From Listeria ivanovii subsp. ivanovii (lineage in GTDB: Bacteria > Bacillota > Bacilli > Lactobacillales > Listeriaceae), in contig NZ_LT906478.1 of assembly GCF_900187025.1 (NCBI RefSeq), positions 2,154,001 to 2,218,000 of the forward strand: a DNA stretch of 64,000 nt. The letters run 5' to 3'. The notes under the pieces were generated by a model. The model worked only from the letters and a program-made list of their open reading frames with translations. It was not told the origin of the DNA and searched no databases. Of the stretch, positions 38,674-47,609 are shown piece after piece; positions within the stretch are counted from its first letter, which is position 1, and each line of letters opens with the position of its first letter. The translations under genes and the position numbers were made by a program.

Positions 38674-38717
38674 TTCATCACAACTTATCTTTTAGCGGAA
38701 AGATTTATTGTGATGAA
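38674..38717 (-). promoter_or_regulatory. Nested inverted repeat in the leader of the PRD-PTS operon
   Basis: TTCATCACAA and TTGTGATGAA are perfect ten-base arms. Inside them ATCTTT and AAAGAT form a second stem around CCGCTA. The element lies downstream of the candidate promoter at 38740-38767. It is therefore either an operator in the transcribed region or a long RNA hairpin, and it has no U tract on the minus strand. Confidence 0.6.
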
Positions 38718-38739
38718 GATTTTTTAAGCGTTACTTTTC

Positions 38740-38767
38740 ATTATAAAGTAGAAGAGGTTTCGTGGAA
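38740..38767 (-). promoter_or_regulatory. Candidate promoter of the PRD-PTS operon
   Basis: Minus strand TTCCAC, 16 bases, TATAAT. It has a perfect -10 and a weak -35, giving a leader of about 115 bases. Confidence 0.5.
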
Positions 38768-38773
38768 TAGATA

Positions 38774-38816
38774 AAAAAGTGTGATAAAGCATCTGCAAAT
38801 GCCTTACCACACTTTT
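38774..38816. terminator. Terminator of the WxL gene cluster
   Basis: AAAAAGTGTGGTAAGGCAT and ATGCTTTATCACACTTTTT pair over about 18 bases with small mismatches, next to the stop codon of the last WxL-cluster gene. Confidence 0.9.
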
Positions 38817-38817
38817 T

Positions 38818-39831
38818 CTACTCTTTATTTTGTTTTTTGGTCTTCGTTTGTCGTCCTAATAAAAATACGAAAACTAATAAAGTGACTAAAACAATGGAAC
38901 CTATTAACACATATATCCAAGTAGAATCTTTTTCAAGATTTACTGCTTGTTCATTCAATTTAGCCGCTGTTTCTCCTGTAATAACAAATTCTTTTTTCCA
39001 TTCCCAGTGGTTTTCCCCAGAATCTGCTGTCATTTCTAAACGATAAGTTCCTGGCTTAAGTTCTTTATTTCCCCAATTAATCGCGTAATCAAAATTAGAA
39101 TTAGGTGCCATTGCCATATTTTTTTTTTTAGTTTCGTGCAATACTTTATCACTATTCTTTTTGTACACTTTTCCATCTACTTTTAAATCGCGAATAATAA
39201 TCGCTGTTTTATTTTGTAGTTTACTGTATACCACATTTCGATAATTGGATTGACCGGGAAATACATCTAATAATTCCATCTCTGGTTTAATTACTTTCTC
39301 TGTTTCTGAAAGTTGTAACCCAATGACATAAGAATATTTATTTTCAATCTGTGTATCTTTTTTTTCTTTTAATTCCGATTCTTTTTGTTTCATATAAATG
39401 CCACCAAGAAGAATTCCATCCCATGATTCTTCTGGCATTGTCACTTCAAACGGGACGGTCATTGTTTCTTTAGCTTTAAGTTTAACTTCTGGTGCTAGCT
39501 TGGTTAACCTTTGAATATTATATGTAAGTGTTTTATCCAATTTTGGTGAGTTTTCACTATATTCTACTACACCATTAACATTGGTTATCGCAGGATTGAT
39601 AGTTGTTTCTACTGTCACATCCTTATCCGACAAATTAGAAAATTTCAAGTGCAATGTTTGTTTTTGTTTAGGTTTCATTCGTAAATCAAAATAACTTTTT
39701 TCTTTGTTGATTTGATTATCAGGAATCACAGCGTCTACCGAAAAATTCATTTCAGAAGCAAATACATTGCCTGGAAATAGAAAAATGAATAACACACAGC
39801 TAAGCAGTACTCTAGTTATGATAGTTCGCAT
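38818..39831 (-). CDS. WxL-interacting protein (DUF916/DUF3324)
   Basis: This 337-residue membrane-anchored surface protein has a signal peptide ending FASEM. A DUF916-like Ig domain follows (about 25-150, ending VPFEVTMPEESWDGILLGG) and then a DUF3324-like domain (about 155-290). A C-terminal helix (about 305-327) ends in a basic tail RQTKTKKQ. Such proteins bind both peptidoglycan and partner WxL proteins. The ATG has AAGGAG. A hairpin twelve bases before that site may lower its expression. Confidence 0.9.
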   Translation of the reverse strand: MRTIITRVLLSCVLFIFLFPGNVFASEMNFSVDAVIPDNQINKEKSYFDLRMKPKQKQTLHLKFSNLSDKDVTVETTINPAITNVNGVVEYSENSPKLDKTLTYNIQRLTKLAPEVKLKAKETMTVPFEVTMPEESWDGILLGGIYMKQKESELKEKKDTQIENKYSYVIGLQLSETEKVIKPEMELLDVFPGQSNYRNVVYSKLQNKTAIIIRDLKVDGKVYKKNSDKVLHETKKKNMAMAPNSNFDYAINWGNKELKPGTYRLEMTADSGENHWEWKKEFVITGETAAKLNEQAVNLEKDSTWIYVLIGSIVLVTLLVFVFLLGRQTKTKKQNKE

Positions 39832-39853
39832 TATATTCTCCTTTTAAAAATAT

Positions 39854-39891
39854 AACTGAGTCAACTGCAAATAGAGCAGTCTGACTCAGTT
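39854..39891 (-). terminator. Intra-cluster hairpin between WxL protein and its interacting protein
   Basis: AACTGAGTCAGACTGC pairs with GCAGTTGACTCAGTT, followed by ATATTTTTA and soon after by the next ribosome site. It probably acts as a partial terminator or RNA stabiliser. Confidence 0.6.
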
Positions 39892-39903
39892 AGCTTTATC
39901 TTA

Positions 39904-40644
39904 TTATGCTGGTACTTCAGCTAACTCCCATGTAAGGGTAGTTTTATAGGCTTTTTCTAACTTTTTAGTTGAAGATGGTACTGCAAGTTGGATGCTATCG
40001 TATGTGCCTGTTCCGTCACCATATGATAAGCTCCATGTACCCATACCTTTATCTTTAGCTGCAGTCGCAACAACCGAAACGCCACCATTAGGATTTAATA
40101 CCGTATTAGCCACTAGCGTTGGAGCTTGATTTCCAGATAGAGAAGTAGCTTGAAGTTCTTTTAATGACAACTCTGCTCCAGTTAATTCTGTTTTCTCTAC
40201 ATTATCTGCTTTAAATTGACCATTTTGTTTAACTGTTAATCTCCAGCCTTCGTTTGAACCACGGTTATCACTTACTTGTACAAAGTTTGGTACATCTTTT
40301 TTTGTACCACTAAAGTTTACATTATCCATTTTCGCATTATAAACTGCTGCAGAACCACTAATTTTCGCATCACCAAAGTGAATATTCGAAACATAATCAA
40401 TGCTTAAAGGTCCAGTTACTGGAAAACCATCTTCATCATCTGGATCTGGTGTAATTGGCTCATCTGGATCTGGATTGATTGGATCTAGTGGATCTATCGG
40501 ATCATTCTGGCCTAATTTAAAAGTTATATCCGCTTTTGAATCTCCTGTCACACTTGCTGCTTTCACCTCTAAATCTGTTGCCAGCATAATTGTCGCAATA
40601 CTTACAAATGCAAAACCTGTCATTCCAATTTTTTTAATATTCAT
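39904..40644 (-). CDS. WxL-domain surface protein
   Basis: This 246-residue secreted protein has a signal peptide to about residue 29. An acidic Asp/Pro repeat (DPIDPLDPINPDPDEP, about 48-66) separates it from the WxL domain, whose two motifs are GWRLTV (about 138) and TWELAE near the C-terminus. WxL domains attach non-covalently to the cell wall. The ATG overlaps the TGA of the mini LPKTG gene. It is co-transcribed with the rest of the cluster. Confidence 0.93.
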   Translation of the reverse strand: MNIKKIGMTGFAFVSIATIMLATDLEVKAASVTGDSKADITFKLGQNDPIDPLDPINPDPDEPITPDPDDEDGFPVTGPLSIDYVSNIHFGDAKISGSAAVYNAKMDNVNFSGTKKDVPNFVQVSDNRGSNEGWRLTVKQNGQFKADNVEKTELTGAELSLKELQATSLSGNQAPTLVANTVLNPNGGVSVVATAAKDKGMGTWSLSYGDGTGTYDSIQLAVPSSTKKLEKAYKTTLTWELAEVPA

Positions 40645-40943
40645 ATTACCATTCTCCTTTTTTCAGTTAAATTAAAACCACTTAATACGATTAAAAATAT
40701 TCCCAAAAATATGTAACAACTGTTGCTATCACCTGTTTTTGGTAAAACTGCAATTCGTTCTGGAGCATTTTCCGCTTTTACACCAGAAGGAATTATTGTA
40801 TCTTTTGGTACCAAATTCTGCTTGTCATCATCCCCAAAAAAGACGATTCTAGCATCGCTTTTCACTGATGCTGCTTGAACAGTTGAAGAAAAGCATACTG
40901 TGAAAAATACTCCTACTACGCATAAAAACATTATTTTATTCAT
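40641..40943 (-). CDS. Mini LPKTG cell-wall-anchored protein
   Basis: This 100-residue protein has a signal peptide (to about 24), then only about 45 residues including FFGDDDKQN. LPKTG follows at about 67-71, with a membrane helix and TEKRRMVI. It is one of the shortest sortase substrates I would expect. Such miniature proteins recur in WxL clusters next to a WxL protein. Its 3' end overlaps the WxL gene by four bases (ATGA), so the products are made together. Confidence 0.88.
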   Translation of the reverse strand: MNKIMFLCVVGVFFTVCFSSTVQAASVKSDARIVFFGDDDKQNLVPKDTIIPSGVKAENAPERIAVLPKTGDSNSCYIFLGIFLIVLSGFNLTEKRRMVI

Positions 40944-40995
40944 AGTTTTTTCTCCTTATCTATACAAACTTGTATTTTCTCACCTCCTTAAAATA

Positions 40996-43092
40996 TTATA
41001 GATTTGTTGGTGTATCTGCTAATATCCACTCGATAGAAGCTTGATATTCTCCTTTTACTTTTCTAGAAGATCCTGGCACGTTTAAAGCTACTTCATCAAA
41101 TGTAATATCCCATGTCCCATCTTTTAATGTTCGGGAAGATTGCGCGACAATTATCTCAGAATCAATCGGCATCTCCATACTCCCAACAAGATTGATTCCC
41201 GTAGAACTACTTCCTTGTTTTGTTATTGCTTCTGGATTTTTAAAGGTTAGTGTTTCCCCTTTAAGTGAGTTTTCTTGATTACTAAAAGAACTTCTTTTTG
41301 CGGTTAAGGTCCATCCTTTCGTATTTCCAGCAGTGTATGTACCTCTTTGATCGGCAATGCGAATAAAATTTTTCACTTCTTTTTTTGTACCGGATTCATT
41401 AATTTGATCGTATGAGGCAATGGATTCTTTTGTGTTGCCACTTATACCAATTTCCTCAAAATCTAAATTTGAAATATACTCCATCCGTAGTGGACCATAG
41501 CTAATTTTCTCTTCATCATCTGGATCAAGAATTCCATTGTTATTATCATCTGGATCTTCATCATCAATTAGCTTATCATCATCATAATCAGCTGGTAGCC
41601 AGGTAATATCTACTGTAATCCCTCCAGAGTATTCACTACTTTGTTCAGCAAAGGAGTAAGAATATGTTGGTTTTTTGTTAGTTAGATTCCATTGGTACCA
41701 GGTAATTTCATTTGTTTCCGCATTATAGACGCCTTTGTCAGAAATTTTCGTTGGAATGATAGGCTTACCAGTCTCATCAACCCATAAGTTTTTCACAGTA
41801 ATAGTTTTATCTTTTTTCGCAGTAACAGATTGTTTCAACTTTTGCGTTGTTACTGAAATCTTATTACCATTAACACCAAAAACTGACTTTAAAGGGCTTA
41901 CATCCATAATATTATTACTAGTCATAGAAAGAAAAGTTAAATTCGTTAAATTCTTCAGTGGACTAATATCTACAATTGGATTCACAGACAATTCTAGGGT
42001 CGTTAGCTTTGTAAAATCTGCAAGAACATCAATATTTGAAATTTTACATTGTGATGCTTGGAACTTAGTTAATTTATTCTTTAAGCCAGCGATGGAAGAA
42101 ATATCTGTTAGGTTAGCGTTTTTGGATAATGATAATGATTTTAGATTAGGCAATGCTGCTAACGAAGAAAAATTAGTAATCTGTTTATTATTTAATAAAT
42201 ATAAATTCTCAAGACTTGATAGGCCAGCCAGTGGTTGAATACTAGTAATATTTGGAGCATCACCTATTATTAAGGACTTTAATTTTGTCAGATTGGCAAT
42301 TGGCGTAAGATCATTTAATTTATTATTTCGTAATGTTCCGCCTCCTTCACAAGATAAAAACAAATTTGTTAAATTTACTAAATTGGACAGAGGACTAATA
42401 TCCTCCAACTCGGTACTTCCTAGTCGGAGATATTTAAGGTTTACTAGATTCTTCAATGATTCTAAATTTGAAATTTTACTATTTGCCATTTTAAAAAAAG
42501 TTAGGCTTTTTAAATTACTTATAGGTGAGAGATCTGTAATTGTATCTGTCCCACCTATATCAAGTGTTTGGAGATTGATAGCATACTCTAGTCCCTTTAA
42601 AGAATCCATATCACTAGAAATGATTGTTAAATAAATTAAGTCTGCCATTTTTTCTTGCGTGATAGGATCGTCAGTCTTTAGTTTCAAAGTTCTTCTCACT
42701 CTTTGCTCCAACTCTGAGCTCTCAAAAACAACAACATTCCTCTCAGCTTTCACTTGATGTGGTTCTACTATTGACTTTGATTCTGGCTCTATTTCAGCTT
42801 CCACATTAGTTTGACTATTTGAAGTTTTTCTCTCCGTAGTCGGGCGCTCTGTAGTTGGACTTTCCTTAGTTACAATTTCTGCCGATTGGCTCTCTGGCAC
42901 GCTCACTTCTTCACTGACCGAAAATGCTTGATCACCCTCGCCTTCACTCTCATCAGCGACTGGTGGTAAATTGGTATTTTCTATTTCTTTTGAAACTTCA
43001 TTATTGTTATCCGCAAAAACGACAAATGGAGATACCAATAAAAAAGTGACTAACATCAATAAGACTATTTGTTTTTTTCTAGTTTTAATCAT
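40996..43092 (-). CDS. Leucine-rich-repeat protein with C-terminal WxL domain
   Basis: This 698-residue protein begins with a signal peptide (about 1-27). A Ser/Thr/Glu-rich stretch with ESPTTERPTTER leads into an internalin-like cap and about ten LRRs (about 130-400). Ig-like segments follow (about 400-500). Then comes an acidic DYDDDKLIDDEDPDD block (about 510-540), and a WxL domain with GWTLTA and EWILAD near the end. ATG 43090-43092 has AAGGAGGTGAG; the twelve earlier in-frame residues are ignored. It couples internalin-type binding repeats to a wall-binding WxL module. Confidence 0.92.
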   Translation of the reverse strand: MIKTRKKQIVLLMLVTFLLVSPFVVFADNNNEVSKEIENTNLPPVADESEGEGDQAFSVSEEVSVPESQSAEIVTKESPTTERPTTERKTSNSQTNVEAEIEPESKSIVEPHQVKAERNVVVFESSELEQRVRRTLKLKTDDPITQEKMADLIYLTIISSDMDSLKGLEYAINLQTLDIGGTDTITDLSPISNLKSLTFFKMANSKISNLESLKNLVNLKYLRLGSTELEDISPLSNLVNLTNLFLSCEGGGTLRNNKLNDLTPIANLTKLKSLIIGDAPNITSIQPLAGLSSLENLYLLNNKQITNFSSLAALPNLKSLSLSKNANLTDISSIAGLKNKLTKFQASQCKISNIDVLADFTKLTTLELSVNPIVDISPLKNLTNLTFLSMTSNNIMDVSPLKSVFGVNGNKISVTTQKLKQSVTAKKDKTITVKNLWVDETGKPIIPTKISDKGVYNAETNEITWYQWNLTNKKPTYSYSFAEQSSEYSGGITVDITWLPADYDDDKLIDDEDPDDNNNGILDPDDEEKISYGPLRMEYISNLDFEEIGISGNTKESIASYDQINESGTKKEVKNFIRIADQRGTYTAGNTKGWTLTAKRSSFSNQENSLKGETLTFKNPEAITKQGSSSTGINLVGSMEMPIDSEIIVAQSSRTLKDGTWDITFDEVALNVPGSSRKVKGEYQASIEWILADTPTNL

Positions 43093-43154
43093 TCTCACCT
43101 CCTTGTTATTCAATTGAAATAATATCATGCTATCCTATAACTACTTTTCCTTTA

Positions 43155-43184
43155 TTAGTATCTTTTAAATTGCACTTGTGTCAA
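43155..43184 (-). promoter_or_regulatory. Sigma-A promoter of the WxL cluster
   Basis: Minus strand TTGACA, 18 bases, TACTAA, about 62 bases upstream of the LRR-WxL ATG. Confidence 0.6.
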
Positions 43185-43233
43185 AATAATGAATTTTTAT
43201 TTTCTTTAAAGCTATCTATTTAATGATACAAAA

Positions 43234-43255
43234 AACTCCAAATCACTTTGGAGTT
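43234..43255 (-). terminator. Terminator of pdxR
   Basis: AACTCCAAA and TTTGGAGTT form a perfect nine-base stem with a four-base loop, followed by TTTTG on the minus strand, four bases from the pdxR stop. Confidence 0.85.
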
Positions 43256-43258
43256 AGG

Positions 43259-44689
43259 TTAACTTTTCTTTAATATTTGTTGTATAATTTGGGCAACTTT
43301 TATGGCATCATTTTTTTCTAATCGGGCGTAAGTCACTCGTATAACAGCTTCTTTTACACCGAATACGAACCCAGGCATGACAAGTAACTGTTTATCTGTA
43401 AATACATCAAAATCACGAACAGATCGAAACGACATCGGTAACTTTATCCACAAATGAAACCCACCCTTTGGCTTAATATAGACTAATTTTTTCGGCATTA
43501 CTTCCTCTATCGCTCCAATCAAATAGTCTCTTCGTTCCATCAAAATGTGCTGTAACTCGTTTAAATGAGTCTCATATCCAGCCGTATTTAATACGACATT
43601 GGCAAGCACCTGTGGAAAAATACTTAAACCAAAATCCATTTCATTTCTAGCCAGCGCAAGACGTTCAATTACAGCTCCCGGTCCAATCAGCCAGCCAATC
43701 CGCGCAGTTGCCCCCATTATCTTAGAAAGTGAGCCAATATATAAAACGTTATCTTTATCTAATTGTTTTAAAGGAACAGGGATTTGTTTATCTAAGGCAG
43801 CAAGCTCTGAAAATGGATCATCTTCTACTATTGGTATTTGTAAATAGGAGCAAGTTTCCACTAACTCCTTTCTTCGTGATAGACTCATTACTAACCCTGT
43901 TGGATTTTGAAAAGTAGGATTAACAAAAACCATTTTCACTCGATGTTTGTGATATAAATTTTTCAGCTCTGAAATAATCACACCTTCTGAATCCATTGGT
44001 AACGCAAAAATCCGCAATCCCGCTGATTGAAATAATGATAAAGAATAAAAATAGGAAGGAGACTCTATTGCTACGGCATCACCAGGTTTTAATAGGCATT
44101 GGGTAATTAGGAATAAGGCTTGTTGAGCTCCTGAAGTAATAAGAATTTGTTCAGGCTGTGTTTTTAAACTATATGCTGTCTCCATTTGTTTTTGAATCGT
44201 TACTCGGAGCGGATAATAACCTGCCTCATCTTCTAGTCGTTCTTCCGCAATAAAGGATTGCCATGAAAGACTCGGTGTTTCAAGCTTTGGTGTCATTTCA
44301 AGAGAGAGCTCACCTGATGCTACATCAATAACTTCATCAGAATGCATTTTTTCTATTATGCTATTTTGACGAATGTAAGGGGCTGCTGGCGTAAAACCAC
44401 CTTGCGTTAAATAATGGCGCCAATTGGTAGACTGCCCCGCAAAAAGCCCCCATTTTTCAGCATTTACGATTGTACCGCTTCCTTGTTTTCTAACGATGAC
44501 AGCTCGTGCGGTTAATTCATCCAACGCACGCACAACCGTAGATCGATTCACACCAAGCATAGCAGCAAGTTTTCTTTCCGGTGGTAATTTTTCTTCTGGT
44601 AAAAGCTCCCCGTTCATAATTTTTGTTTCAATTAAATCAACAATTTGTAAATAAATCGGTAATTTTGAATCAGAAGTTAGTTGCCACAT
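43259..44689 (-). CDS. pdxR: PdxR, MocR/GntR-type regulator of pyridoxal phosphate synthesis
   Basis: This 476-residue regulator has an N-terminal GntR winged helix (about 10-80; [22 protein letters not shown] region). A fold-type I aminotransferase-like domain follows, with the PLP lysine in [16 protein letters not shown] binding reports cofactor supply and controls the divergent pdxST. The ATG at 44687-44689 has TAGGAGG. The longer in-frame extension would run into the shared control region, so it is rejected. Confidence 0.95.
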   Translation of the reverse strand: MWQLTSDSKLPIYLQIVDLIETKIMNGELLPEEKLPPERKLAAMLGVNRSTVVRALDELTARAVIVRKQGSGTIVNAEKWGLFAGQSTNWRHYLTQGGFTPAAPYIRQNSIIEKMHSDEVIDVASGELSLEMTPKLETPSLSWQSFIAEERLEDEAGYYPLRVTIQKQMETAYSLKTQPEQILITSGAQQALFLITQCLLKPGDAVAIESPSYFYSLSLFQSAGLRIFALPMDSEGVIISELKNLYHKHRVKMVFVNPTFQNPTGLVMSLSRRKELVETCSYLQIPIVEDDPFSELAALDKQIPVPLKQLDKDNVLYIGSLSKIMGATARIGWLIGPGAVIERLALARNEMDFGLSIFPQVLANVVLNTAGYETHLNELQHILMERRDYLIGAIEEVMPKKLVYIKPKGGFHLWIKLPMSFRSVRDFDVFTDKQLLVMPGFVFGVKEAVIRVTYARLEKNDAIKVAQIIQQILKKS

Positions 44690-44710
44690 TCGTTTTATTC
44701 CTCCTATTAA

Positions 44711-44738
44711 AATTGGATGGAGAAAATAACATCCAATT
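44711..44738. promoter_or_regulatory. Inverted repeat in the pdxR-pdxS control region
   Basis: AATTGGATG, ten bases, CATCCAATT is perfect in the arms and lies between the divergent genes. PdxR is the obvious candidate binder. Confidence 0.6.
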
Positions 44739-44744
44739 GGCCGT

Positions 44745-44772
44745 TTGTAAGAAATGGCTTTTAGCTTATCAT
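44745..44772 (+). promoter_or_regulatory. Promoter of pdxST
   Basis: TTGTAA, 16 bases, TATCAT, just downstream of the inverted repeat. Confidence 0.5.
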
Positions 44773-44814
44773 AATAATCAGGTAATTTCAATTAAGTTAA
44801 TGGAGGTTGTTAAT

Positions 44815-45702
44815 ATGGAGAAAAAAGTTGGTACTGACCGAGTAAAACGTGGCATGGCACAAATGCAAAAAGGCGGCGTCATTATGGATGTTGTTAATGC
44901 AGAACAAGCAAAAATTGCCGAAGCTGCTGGTGCAGTTGCAGTTATGGCACTTGAACGTGTTCCGTCCGATATCCGTGCGGCGGGTGGAGTAGCTCGTATG
45001 GCAGATCCTCGTATTGTGGAAGATGTCATGAATGCAGTTTCCATTCCAGTTATGGCAAAAGCGCGAATTGGCCATATTACGGAAGCTCGTGTTTTAGAAG
45101 CAATGGGCGTGGATTACATCGATGAAAGTGAAGTATTAACCCCTGCTGATGATGAATTCCATTTATTAAAATCTGATTTCACTGTTCCGTTCGTGTGCGG
45201 CTGTCGTGACATCGGTGAAGCATTGCGCCGAATTGGTGAAGGAGCGGCTATGCTTCGTACCAAAGGAGAACCTGGAACTGGCAATATTGTGGAAGCAGTC
45301 CGCCACATGCGTCAAGTAAACGGCCAAATCCGTCAAATTGCTGGTATGACCGATGATGAATTAATGGTTGCCGCGAAGAATTTTGGCGCTCCTTATGAAT
45401 TAATCAAAGAAATTAAAACACTTGGCAAACTTCCGGTCGTTAATTTTGCTGCTGGCGGAATTGCTACTCCGGCTGATGCCGCTTTAATGATGGAACTCGG
45501 AGCAGATGGAGTCTTCGTTGGCTCAGGAATTTTCAAATCAGATAATCCAGCTAAATTTGCCAATGCGATTGTTCAAGCAACAACTTATTATACAGACTAT
45601 GAATTAATCGGAAAACTTTCGAAAGAGTTAGGCGCTCCGATGAAAGGAATCGAAATGTCCCGCTTAAATCCAGAAGATCGAATGCAAGATCGGAGTTTTT
45701 AA
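44815..45702 (+). CDS. pdxS: Pyridoxal 5'-phosphate synthase subunit PdxS
   Basis: PdxS condenses ribose 5-phosphate, glyceraldehyde 3-phosphate and ammonia to PLP as the dodecameric core of the synthase. The 295-residue protein has Asp25 in GVIMDVVN and Lys82 in MAKARIGH, which forms the Schiff base with the pentose. The phosphate-binding [19 protein letters not shown] stretch follows. ATG 44815 has TGGAGGTT. It pairs with pdxT, one base apart. Confidence 0.98.
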   Translation: MEKKVGTDRVKRGMAQMQKGGVIMDVVNAEQAKIAEAAGAVAVMALERVPSDIRAAGGVARMADPRIVEDVMNAVSIPVMAKARIGHITEARVLEAMGVDYIDESEVLTPADDEFHLLKSDFTVPFVCGCRDIGEALRRIGEGAAMLRTKGEPGTGNIVEAVRHMRQVNGQIRQIAGMTDDELMVAAKNFGAPYELIKEIKTLGKLPVVNFAAGGIATPADAALMMELGADGVFVGSGIFKSDNPAKFANAIVQATTYYTDYELIGKLSKELGAPMKGIEMSRLNPEDRMQDRSF

Positions 45703-45703
45703 G

Positions 45704-46270
45704 ATGAAAACAATTGGTGTTCTTGCAATTCAAGGAGCTGTCGATGAGCATGTTCGGATGGTTGAATCCGCCGGTGCGCTTGCAAAAAAAGTAAAGCGCG
45801 CAACTGATTTAACTGAGCTTGATGGGCTTATTTTACCAGGTGGAGAAAGTACCACCATGCGTAAAATAATGAAGCATTATGATTTAATGGATCCTGTCCG
45901 TTCATTTGCTAAAGAAGGTAAAGCCATTTTTGGAACTTGTGCCGGACTCGTCCTTTTATCAAAAGAAATTGAGAGTGGCGAAGAAAGTTTAGGGCTAATT
46001 GATGCAACTTCTGTTCGAAATGGTTTTGGACGTCAGAAAGAAAGCTTTGAAGCCGAATTGCTTGTAGAAGCATTTGGACCAGATCCATTTGAAGCAGTAT
46101 TCATTCGTGCTCCTTATTTAACAGATCCAAGTAATAATGTCACGGTGCTAGCAATGATTGATGATAGAATTGTAGCAGCAAGACAAGATAAAATATTAGT
46201 AACAGCTTTCCATCCTGAATTAACAGACGATAATCGCTGGATGCATTACTTTTTAGAAAAAATCGTATAA
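45704..46270 (+). CDS. pdxT: Pyridoxal 5'-phosphate synthase glutaminase subunit PdxT
   Basis: PdxT releases ammonia from glutamine and channels it to PdxS. The 188 residues have LPGGEST (45-51), the nucleophile Cys79 in GTCAGLVLL, and the triad His-Glu in FHPELTD near residue 170. The ATG follows the pdxS stop by one base, with CGGAG inside pdxS as ribosome site. Confidence 0.97.
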   Translation: MKTIGVLAIQGAVDEHVRMVESAGALAKKVKRATDLTELDGLILPGGESTTMRKIMKHYDLMDPVRSFAKEGKAIFGTCAGLVLLSKEIESGEESLGLIDATSVRNGFGRQKESFEAELLVEAFGPDPFEAVFIRAPYLTDPSNNVTVLAMIDDRIVAARQDKILVTAFHPELTDDNRWMHYFLEKIV

Positions 46271-46306
46271 AAAAGCAGTAGACTCGCGCGAGTCTACTGC
46301 TTTTTG
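46269..46306. terminator. Bidirectional terminator between pdxT and pta
   Basis: AAAAAGCAGTAGACTCG and CGAGTCTACTGCTTTTT form a perfect 17-bp stem with a very small loop. Confidence 0.92.
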
Positions 46307-46310
46307 CTAA

Positions 46311-47288
46311 TTATTTATTTACTGCTTGAGCGGCAGTAATTAGTGTTAAATTATAAACATCATCTGTATTACAGCCACGAGACAAGTCATTTACTGGTGC
46401 ATTTAAGCCTTGTAAAATCGGGCCAACTGCTTCAAAGTTACCTAAACGTTGCGCAATTTTGTAACCAATATTTCCTGCTTCTAAACTTGGGAAGATGAAT
46501 ACATTCGCGTCTCCTTTAATAACAGAACCAGGAGCTTTTTTCTCAGCAACGGTAGGAACAAATGCAGCATCAAACTGGAATTCGCCATCAAGTGTAAGTT
46601 CTGGCGCTTTTTCTTTTGCAAGAGCAGTTGCTTCTACTACTTTTTCTGTTTCATCGGATTTAGCAGAACCTTTTGTCGAGAAGCTTAGCATGGCAACACG
46701 TGGATCAATGCCGAAAATTTCAGCAGTTTCCGCACTAACAATGGCGTTCTCAGCTAAGTCTGCTGCAACTGGCGCGATATTGATTGCTACATCACTGAAT
46801 AAATAGCGTTCTTCCCCGCGAACCATAATCATTGCCCCAGCCACTTTACTTACGCCTGGTTTTGTTTTAATAATTTGTAGTGCTGGACGAACTGTATCGC
46901 CTGTAGAATGAGCTGCACCACTTACTAATCCTTCAGCTTTACCTGTGTATACAAGCATAGTTCCAAAATAATTTGGATCTGCAAGCATTTTACGAGCAGC
47001 TTCTTCGGTTGCTTTACCTTTACGACGCTCCACAAATGCAGCCACTAATTCATCAAAAAGTGGATCTGTTGCAGGTTCATGAATGGCGATTCCTTCCACA
47101 GAAACACCAATTTGTTTTGCAACTGCTTCTACTTCGCTTTTATTTCCAAGTAAAATCGGTGTAACAATGTTTTCTTTTTTTAGACGTGCAGCTGCTCCGA
47201 TGATACGTTCATCCGTACCTTCTGGAAGTACAATGCGCACATTTTTCCCAGTAACTTGTCCTTTAATCGTAGTAAATAAATCACTCAT
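46311..47288 (-). CDS. pta: Phosphate acetyltransferase
   Basis: Pta interconverts acetyl-CoA and acetyl phosphate in overflow acetate metabolism. The 325-residue short form has the conserved VLPEGTDERIIGAAARL start and SGAAHSTGDTVRPALQ (about 124-139). GSVIKGDANVFIFPSLEAGNI, near residue 270, is also typical. The ATG has GGAGG. It is monocistronic. Confidence 0.96.
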   Translation of the reverse strand: MSDLFTTIKGQVTGKNVRIVLPEGTDERIIGAAARLKKENIVTPILLGNKSEVEAVAKQIGVSVEGIAIHEPATDPLFDELVAAFVERRKGKATEEAARKMLADPNYFGTMLVYTGKAEGLVSGAAHSTGDTVRPALQIIKTKPGVSKVAGAMIMVRGEERYLFSDVAINIAPVAADLAENAIVSAETAEIFGIDPRVAMLSFSTKGSAKSDETEKVVEATALAKEKAPELTLDGEFQFDAAFVPTVAEKKAPGSVIKGDANVFIFPSLEAGNIGYKIAQRLGNFEAVGPILQGLNAPVNDLSRGCNTDDVYNLTLITAAQAVNK

Positions 47289-47316
47289 GGGTTATTTTCC
47301 TCCATTAATATAAAAT

Positions 47317-47346
47317 GTTATAGATACTATTTTACTATAAAAACAA
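47317..47346 (-). promoter_or_regulatory. Candidate promoter of pta
   Basis: Minus strand TTGTTT, 18 bases, TATAAC, about 28 bases before the ATG. I see no CcpA cre site. Confidence 0.35.
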
Positions 47347-47518
47347 GCAACTTGATAGGCAAAAACCGATTAAAAACAGCTCTGGCACTTATTTCCGTGT
47401 ATCAATACAGACGTAAAAAGGCATGACAATAAGACGAAAGAGCTATCTGAAGTTCAGAAATTTTTTTGCTGTTATACCATACTTTTTTGTCGTTTAACTA
47501 ATTAAATCCAAAAAAAGC

Positions 47519-47547
47519 TTCATATTAAATTCCATTCGTGATAAAAT
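47519..47547 (+). promoter_or_regulatory. Promoter of feoAB
   Basis: TTCATA, 17 bases, TAAAAT with TGA before it, an extended -10. The Fur box begins nine bases downstream. Confidence 0.5.
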
Positions 47548-47556
47548 GAACATAGT

Positions 47557-47571
47557 TGATAATGATTATCA
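47557..47571 (+). promoter_or_regulatory. Fur box upstream of feoA
   Basis: TGATAATGATTATCA matches the 7-1-7 Fur consensus TGATAATnATTATCA at every position. Its place at the transcript start implies repression by iron-loaded Fur. Confidence 0.92.
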
Positions 47572-47609
47572 TATTCATTACATAATTTAAAAAGGAGGCC
47601 TGTTTGCTT

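Noticed and set aside
41735..42634. Plus-strand frames across the LRR-WxL gene
   Set aside because: Repeats in the LRR region keep the mirror frame open; there is no start signal.
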